Assembly: GCF_047121295.1 (NCBI RefSeq)
Contig: NZ_CP139447.1
Coordinates: forward strand, 5,580,001 to 5,644,000
Direction of reading: 5' to 3'
Length of the DNA: 64,000 bases
Origin: Longispora sp047121295
Lineage (GTDB): Bacteria > Actinomycetota > Actinomycetes > Mycobacteriales > Micromonosporaceae
How positions within the stretch are numbered: the first letter of the stretch is position 1; each line of letters starts with the position of its first letter. The position numbers and the translations under genes were made by a program. The notes under the pieces were generated by a model. That model was not told the DNA's origin and did no database searches. It saw only the letters and a list, made by a program, of their open reading frames with translations. Positions 59,653-64,000 of this stretch are shown one piece after another.

Positions 59653-60551
59653 AGTGGCGCATCCTCGTCGCACTGACCGCCACCGTCGTGCTCGCCGGCG
59701 CGGCGCTGGGCTACGTGTGGTTCACCCGGCCCGCGACGGCGACGGCCTCGGCGCTGTCGCTGGCCGGCCCGGGACTCCTGGTGCGCACCACGGACGGCGT
59801 GCTCGCCGTGATCGGCCCGGACGGGAAGAAACGGACATCGGACCTGCGCTGCGCCCGGGTGTACGCCGCGCACGGCACCGGGGTCTGCCTGCGCGAGGGC
59901 GTCGGCAGCTACCAGGTCACCGTCCTCGACGCCGACCTGAAGACCGTCCGCGACCTCCCGCTCAACGGGCTGCCGAACCGGGCCCGGGTGTCCGGCAGCG
60001 GCCGGATGGTGTCGTGGACGACGTTCGTGACCGGGGACTCCTACAACGGCGGCCAGTTCGCCACCCGGTCCGGGATCCTGGACGCGAAGGACGGCACGCT
60101 CGCCGGCAACCTGGAGAACTTCACGGTCCAGGAGGGCCGGCCCAACCAGGACGCCAACTTCTGGGGCGTCACCTTCGCCGCCGACGACAACCGGTTCTAC
60201 GCGACCATGTCCACCGGCGGGCACCGCTACCTGATGCAGGGCGACTTCGCGGCCCGGTCGATGCGCGAGGTCAAGGACAACGTCGAGTGCCCGTCGCTGT
60301 CGCCGGACGGGACCCGGGTGGCGTACAAGAAGATGCTCCCCGATCGGACCTGGCGGCTCACGGTCCTGGACCTGGCCACCCTCGCCGAGACCCCCCTCGC
60401 GGAGACCCGCAGCGTGGACGACCAGGCCGCGTGGCTCGACGGCTCGACGATCGGCTACGGCGTGGACAAGGGGGTCTGGGCGGTGCCGGCGGACGGGACC
60501 GGGGCGCCGAGGCTGGTCGCGGCGGACGCGGAGTCCCCGGCGGCGCTGTAG
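59649..60551 (+). CDS. Membrane-anchored beta-propeller-like (TolB/PD40) protein
   Basis: This 300-residue protein has an N-terminal helix (4-22) that anchors it outside the membrane. Repeats such as CPSLSPDGTRVAYKK, AWLDGSTIGYGVDKG and WGVTFAADDNRFYATM are typical WD40-like/TolB blades. It overlaps the MFS stop as ATGA, so it is made with it and the phosphoesterase. It probably binds a partner or ligand outside the cell; no enzymatic motif is visible. Confidence 0.78.
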   Translation: MKWRILVALTATVVLAGAALGYVWFTRPATATASALSLAGPGLLVRTTDGVLAVIGPDGKKRTSDLRCARVYAAHGTGVCLREGVGSYQVTVLDADLKTVRDLPLNGLPNRARVSGSGRMVSWTTFVTGDSYNGGQFATRSGILDAKDGTLAGNLENFTVQEGRPNQDANFWGVTFAADDNRFYATMSTGGHRYLMQGDFAARSMREVKDNVECPSLSPDGTRVAYKKMLPDRTWRLTVLDLATLAETPLAETRSVDDQAAWLDGSTIGYGVDKGVWAVPADGTGAPRLVAADAESPAAL

Positions 60552-60594
60552 AAAGCTCCCCCGCCCGACCGGCCGCCTCACTAGGCTCGGCTGT

Positions 60595-62115
60595 GTGGTT
60601 CGGTGCTTGGTGACCGGTGCGACCGGGTATGTCGGGGGCAGGCTCGCGCCCCGGCTGCTCGACGCCGGGCACACCGTGCGGGGCCTGACCCGGGACCCGG
60701 GCCGGCTGCGCGACGTGCCCTGGGCGACGAGGGCCGAGATCGTCACCGCCGACCTGGCCGAACCCGACGGGCTCGCGGCGGCCCTCGCCGACATCGAGGT
60801 GGCGTACTACCTGGTGCACTCGATGGGCGGGCCCGACTTCGAGGCCGCCGACCGGCGGGCGGCGCGGAACTTCGCCGTGGCGGCGAGGGCGGCCGGGGTG
60901 CGGCGGATCGTGTACCTGGGCGGGCCGGATCCGGGCCCGGGTCCCGACCCCGGCGCTGGTCGCGGTACCGGCCCGGGGAGCGGGCCCGCCGCCTCCGCGC
61001 ACCTGCGCTCCCGCGCCGAGGTCGCCGACATCCTCATGGCCAGCGGCGTCCCGACCGTCGTGCTCCGGGCGGCCGTGATCCTCGGCTCCGGCTCGGCGTC
61101 GTTCGAGATGCTGCGGTACCTGACCGAGCGGCTGCCCGCCATGGTCACCCCGCGCTGGGTGCGCAACCGGATCCAGCCGATCGCGATCCGCGACGTCCTG
61201 CGCTACCTGGTCGAGTGGGCCACCGTGCCCGACGAGGTGAACCGGGCCTTCGACATCGGCGGCCCCGAGGTGCTGACCTACGCGGACATGATGCGCCGGT
61301 ACGCGGCCGTCACCGGGCTGCGCCGCCGGGTCATCGTCCCCGTCAGGGTGCTCTCCCCCGGGCTGAGCGCGCTCTGGGTCGGGCTGGTCACCCCGGTGCC
61401 CGGCCGGATCGCCCGGCCACTGGTCGCGAGCCTGGTGCACGAGGCGGTGTGCGCCGAACACGACATCGCCCGGTACGTGCCCGACCCGCCCGGCGGCCTG
61501 ATCGGCTTCGACGACGCGGTCCGGCTCGGGCTGGCCAAGATCCGCGACGCGGACGTGGAGACCCGGTGGGCCACCGCCGCCTGGACCGGGGCCCCCGCCG
61601 AGCCGCTGCCCACCGACCCGAACTGGTCGGGCGGCACCGCCTACGTCGACGAGCGGACCCGGCCCGTCCGGGCACCCGGCGCCGACCTGTGGCGGGTGGT
61701 GGAGGGCATCGGCGGCGAGACCGGGTGGTACTCGTTCCCCCTCGCCTGGTCCGTGCGCGGCTGGCTGGACCGGCTGTCCGGCGGGGTGGGCCTGCGCCGG
61801 GGTCGGCGGGACCCGCACCGGCTGCACGTCGGGGAGGCGCTGGACTTCTGGCGGGTCGAGGAGATCGTCCCCGGTCACCTGCTGCGGCTGCGCGCCGAGA
61901 TGCGGGTGCCGGGCCGGGCCTGGCTGGAGATGCACGTCGAGCCCGGCCCCGACGGCAGCGTCTACCGGCAGCGCGCCGTGTTCCTGCCCCGGGGCCTGGC
62001 CGGCCACCTGTACTGGAAGGCCGTGTCCCCCTTCCACGCCGCCGTGTTCGGCGGGATGGCCCGCAACATCGCGCACGCCGCCGAACGCCGGGGCCCCGGT
62101 CAGCCCCCCGGTTAG
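60595..62115 (+). CDS. NAD(P)-binding SDR fused to DUF2867 domain, with a Gly/Pro-rich insert
   Basis: This 506-residue protein has an atypical-SDR N-terminal Rossmann domain (LVTGATGYVGG, about 4-14; AYYLVHSMGG) and a C-terminal DUF2867 domain (about 360-500: VVEGIGGETGWYSFPLAW, RLHVGEALDFWRVEEI). This combination is common in actinobacteria and unassigned to a reaction. Residues about 113-136 are a Gly/Pro-rich block that homologues lack. GTG 60595 is the likely start. The stop lies inside the 62112-62280 repeat element. Confidence 0.82.
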   Translation: MVRCLVTGATGYVGGRLAPRLLDAGHTVRGLTRDPGRLRDVPWATRAEIVTADLAEPDGLAAALADIEVAYYLVHSMGGPDFEAADRRAARNFAVAARAAGVRRIVYLGGPDPGPGPDPGAGRGTGPGSGPAASAHLRSRAEVADILMASGVPTVVLRAAVILGSGSASFEMLRYLTERLPAMVTPRWVRNRIQPIAIRDVLRYLVEWATVPDEVNRAFDIGGPEVLTYADMMRRYAAVTGLRRRVIVPVRVLSPGLSALWVGLVTPVPGRIARPLVASLVHEAVCAEHDIARYVPDPPGGLIGFDDAVRLGLAKIRDADVETRWATAAWTGAPAEPLPTDPNWSGGTAYVDERTRPVRAPGADLWRVVEGIGGETGWYSFPLAWSVRGWLDRLSGGVGLRRGRRDPHRLHVGEALDFWRVEEIVPGHLLRLRAEMRVPGRAWLEMHVEPGPDGSVYRQRAVFLPRGLAGHLYWKAVSPFHAAVFGGMARNIAHAAERRGPGQPPG

Positions 62116-62280
62116 GGTCTGATGGGGAAGTCCGGTCGAGCAGCGCCGGAGTCCAGGCGTCGGTCCGGCAAGGCGGCGGTTGGTCCGGATACCGGTGTTG
62201 TATCCGGGCCGACCACCGACGCCGCCGGTCGGCGGCGGGGCCCGGCGATGCCGACCGGCAGCTTCCCCAGCAGGCCCTAA
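62112..62280. repeat. 169-bp element with 19-bp terminal inverted repeats and a folded interior
   Basis: The left end TTAGGGTCTGATGGGGAAG (62112-62130) matches the reverse complement of the right end (62262-62280) at 17 of 19 positions. Inside are CCGGTCG/CGACCGG arms and a long imperfect hairpin (GGCGGCG and GGTCCGGATAC pairing with GTATCCGGGCC and CGCCGCC). It includes the stop codon of the SDR gene and ends just before the next gene's ribosome-binding site. It could be a MITE-like mobile remnant or a structured RNA leader. Confidence 0.6.
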
Positions 62281-62289
62281 GGTGGGGTG

Positions 62290-63336
62290 ATGACGCGCGC
62301 CTTCCGGATCGGACTCATCGGCTACGGGCTCGCCGGCTCCGCCTTCCACGCCCCCCTGATCGCCTCGACCCCCGGCCTGTCCCTGGACGCGGTGCTGACG
62401 AACAACCCGGAGCGGGTCGCCCGGGTCCGCCGGGAACATCCGGCCGCCCGGGTGGTGGGCGGCATCGAGGACCTGTTCGCCCTGGACCTGGACCTGGTCG
62501 TGGTGGCCTCGCCCAACCGGACCCACGTGCCGTACGCCGCCGCCGCGCTCGGTCTCGGGCTGGGCGTGGTGGTGGACAAGCCGCTCGCGGGCACCTCCAC
62601 CGAGGCGCTGGACCTGATCGAGCGGGCGGAGGAGCGGGGGCTGCTGCTCACGGTGTACCAGAACCGGCGGTGGGACGGCGACTTCCTGACCGTGCGCCGG
62701 CTGGTCGCGGACGGGGAGCTGGGCCGGGTGCACCGGTTCGAGTCCCGGTTCGAGCGCTGGCGGCCGTTGATCAAGGAGGGCTGGCGGGAGAACGCCGACC
62801 CGGCCGAGGTCGGCGGCACCCTCTACGACCTGGGCAGTCACCTGGTCGACCAGGCCCTCGTGCTGTTCGGCCCGGCGACCGGGGTCTACGCCGAGGTGGA
62901 CACCCGCCGGGCCAGCGCCGGGGTGGACGACGACGCTTTCGTGGCGATCACGCACGCCAGCGGGGTGCGCTCGCACCTGTGGACCAGCGCGATCACGGCC
63001 CAGGTGGGGCCCCGGCTGCGGGTGCTCGGCGACGCGGCCGGCTACGTGAAGTACGGTCTCGACCCGCAGGAGAACGCCCTGCGCGCCGGGCTCGTGCCCG
63101 GTCCGGGCTGGGGCGAGGAGCCGGAGGGGGCCTGGGGGCTGCTCGGCGCCGACGGGGCGGCGAAGCCGGTGCCGACGGAGCCGGGCGACTATCCGGCGTT
63201 CTACCGGGGCGTGCTCGGGGCGCTGCGCGGCGAGGGTCCGGGGCCGGTGGACCCGCGCGACGCGGTGGCGACCCTGCGGGTGCTGGAGGCGGCCCGCCGG
63301 TCCTCGACCGAAGGCGTCACGGTCTCCCTGACATAG
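62290..63336 (+). CDS. Gfo/Idh/MocA-family oxidoreductase
   Basis: This 348-residue NAD(P)-dependent oxidoreductase has the Rossmann start IGLIGYGLAGSAFHAPLI (about 6-23), then VVVASPNRTHVPYAAAAL and VVDKPLAGTSTEALDL (the EKP-like DKP motif with Lys) and YDLGSHLVDQALVLFG. It oxidises a sugar or polyol. ATG 62290 is preferred over the adjacent GTG 62287; the ribosome-binding site AAGGTGGGG overlaps the end of the upstream repeat element. It ends at a strong hairpin. The substrate is unknown. Confidence 0.88.
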   Translation: MTRAFRIGLIGYGLAGSAFHAPLIASTPGLSLDAVLTNNPERVARVRREHPAARVVGGIEDLFALDLDLVVVASPNRTHVPYAAAALGLGLGVVVDKPLAGTSTEALDLIERAEERGLLLTVYQNRRWDGDFLTVRRLVADGELGRVHRFESRFERWRPLIKEGWRENADPAEVGGTLYDLGSHLVDQALVLFGPATGVYAEVDTRRASAGVDDDAFVAITHASGVRSHLWTSAITAQVGPRLRVLGDAAGYVKYGLDPQENALRAGLVPGPGWGEEPEGAWGLLGADGAAKPVPTEPGDYPAFYRGVLGALRGEGPGPVDPRDAVATLRVLEAARRSSTEGVTVSLT

Positions 63337-63340
63337 GAAA

Positions 63341-63384
63341 GGGTGCCCGCTCAGAAAAAGAGCGGACACCCCAAGAGCCTTTTT
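63341..63384 (+). terminator. Intrinsic terminator after the Gfo/Idh gene
   Basis: GGGTGCCCGCTC (63341-63352) pairs with GAGCGGACACCC (63360-63371) with one mismatch, around an AGAAAAA loop. TTTTT follows eight bases later. It begins five bases after the stop codon. Confidence 0.85.
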
Positions 63385-63409
63385 CCGGTTACGGAGAAGC
63401 CCGACCCGG
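63385..63409 (+). repeat. Dispersed 3'-end-associated sequence, copy D
   Basis: CCGGTTACGGAGAAG then CCCGACCCGG begins immediately after the terminator T-tract and is followed by GCGCGCGTCGGC. It shares the CCGGTTACGG head with the other copies and the tail with the copy at 49711. It has the same orientation as the gene upstream. Confidence 0.5.
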
Positions 63410-63471
63410 CGCGCGTCGGCGGCTCCGGTGCCGGTCCCGCCGGGCCGGGGCTCGACGGGACCCGCGTGCCG

Positions 63472-64000
63472 TCAGTAGGCAGTCGCGCGCAGGACGCCCG
63501 CGCCGAAGCCCGGGTTCGTCGTCCGCTTGACGGCCAGCGCGTACATCGTGCGGTTCACCGCGAGCGGCGACTGCGAGGCGCCGATCTGCTCGCGGATCAG
63601 CGCCGCGACCCCGGCCGCGCTCGGTGCGGCGGCCGAGGTGCCGAAGAAGCGGCATCCGCCCTGCACGTTCGACGGGCACGTACCGGAGCCGAAGCCCCCG
63701 ACGCCGCTGACCGTGACCCCGTCGGCGGCGGCCCACGCCGGCCCGACGTAGGAGCGGAAGCCGGTGCCGGCCACGCCCGTGCACGGCCCGACGCCCGCGG
63801 CGCACACCGTGGTGGACATGATCTGCACCGGGCCGGCCGCGCTGTAGGACTCCAGCGGGACGGTGTTCGGGTCGGTGGACACGTTCGAGGCCACGGCGCC
63901 CGCGCTGGTGGCGAAGCCGAGGTAGTTCGAGTCCGGGTTGAGCGAGCCGGCCCGGTCGGTCGGGTCGACGGTCGTCACGGCGGCGGTGCGCCAGCGCAGG
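63472..64000 (-). CDS. Subtilisin-family (S8) serine protease, C-terminal part
   Basis: The last 175 residues of a gene that enters from the right edge are visible. They contain the S8 catalytic-Ser motif GTSAAAPSAAGVAALI and, upstream, VTTVDPTDRAGSLNPDSNYLG and GPVQIMSTT, where the fold's oxyanion region lies. The His and Asp of the triad are beyond the window. Cys-containing loops (CAAGVGPC; CPSNVQGGC) suggest disulphides, so it is secreted. It ends AVKRTTNPGFGAGVLRATAY (landmark GFGAGVLRA). Confidence 0.87.
   Translation of the reverse strand, partial: LRWRTAAVTTVDPTDRAGSLNPDSNYLGFATSAGAVASNVSTDPNTVPLESYSAAGPVQIMSTTVCAAGVGPCTGVAGTGFRSYVGPAWAAADGVTVSGVGGFGSGTCPSNVQGGCRFFGTSAAAPSAAGVAALIREQIGASQSPLAVNRTMYALAVKRTTNPGFGAGVLRATAY

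Noticed and set aside
62112..62280. Cobalamin-type riboswitch
   Set aside because: GGGGAAG and CCGGTC superficially resemble the class, but the CGCCACTG-type B12 box is missing and the ends form terminal inverted repeats instead.
60358..63369. 1003-codon minus-strand open frame across two oxidoreductase genes
   Set aside because: It spans two supported plus-strand genes and the intergenic repeat element; composition is that of a shadow frame.

Overview
The window reads as chromosomal DNA from a very GC-rich, mycothiol-using, filamentous-type actinomycete. The signs are the GC-rich third codon positions, many GTG and some TTG starts, a complete Pup-proteasome locus, a SARP-type regulator fragment and a maleylpyruvate-isomerase-like mycothiol enzyme. 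Gene order around the proteasome (ferredoxin, ARC, trmI, site-2 protease, RecB-like nuclease) fits Micromonosporaceae or a neighbouring family, but that placement is inference. I saw no rRNA, tRNA, CRISPR array, intact insertion sequence or prophage.

1-11.7 kb is a mixed stretch. It holds the start of a SARP regulator, a sliding-clamp paralogue, a multicopper oxidase with a small membrane protein, a nucleotide-sugar-type SDR, an orphan amino-acid-type binding lipoprotein, pxpA, a papain-like peptidase, acetyltransferases, a GlxA-type regulator and an MFS exporter. 11.7-19.1 kb holds a TetR/SnoaL divergent pair with a paired operator. It is followed by a tightly packed minus-strand five-gene operon (degenerate protein kinase, DUF985 cupin, NUDIX hydrolase, RNA ligase, HD-plus-polynucleotide-kinase protein) that looks like an RNA-repair system, and then a PadR/membrane-protein pair.

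19.1-31.1 kb is metabolic and transport: alkane hydroxylase with its TetR regulator and a clear operator, a phosphoesterase, a P450 with its [3Fe-4S] ferredoxin, a FUSC exporter, a K+/H+ antiporter, OsmC, and an EamA exporter facing a MocR regulator. 31.1-43.6 kb is a methyltransferase, a decayed NRPS fragment and the proteasome region (prcA, prcB, a broken endonuclease VII gene, pup, dop, ARC ATPase, ferredoxin, trmI, site-2 protease, RecB-like nuclease). Pup ends in Glu, so it needs no deamidation. The Pup ligase PafA is not in the window.

43.6-50.8 kb carries a histidine kinase/response regulator directly upstream of a MacB-like ABC exporter, closed by a textbook terminator, then an MBL-fold hydrolase, a HAD phosphatase and an SMR transporter. 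50.8-57 kb is an accessory-looking patch of SUKH-like, XRE and unknown small proteins, an ACC-deaminase-like enzyme and a second SMR. 57-64 kb has a secreted phosphoesterase, an MFS and a beta-propeller protein in one operon, two oxidoreductases separated by a 169-bp element with terminal inverted repeats, and the end of a subtilisin-like protease.

The main cross-window patterns are a roughly 25-bp sequence found five times, four of them just after stop codons; G/P-rich in-frame insertions in three unrelated genes; and several palindromic operators next to their likely regulators.
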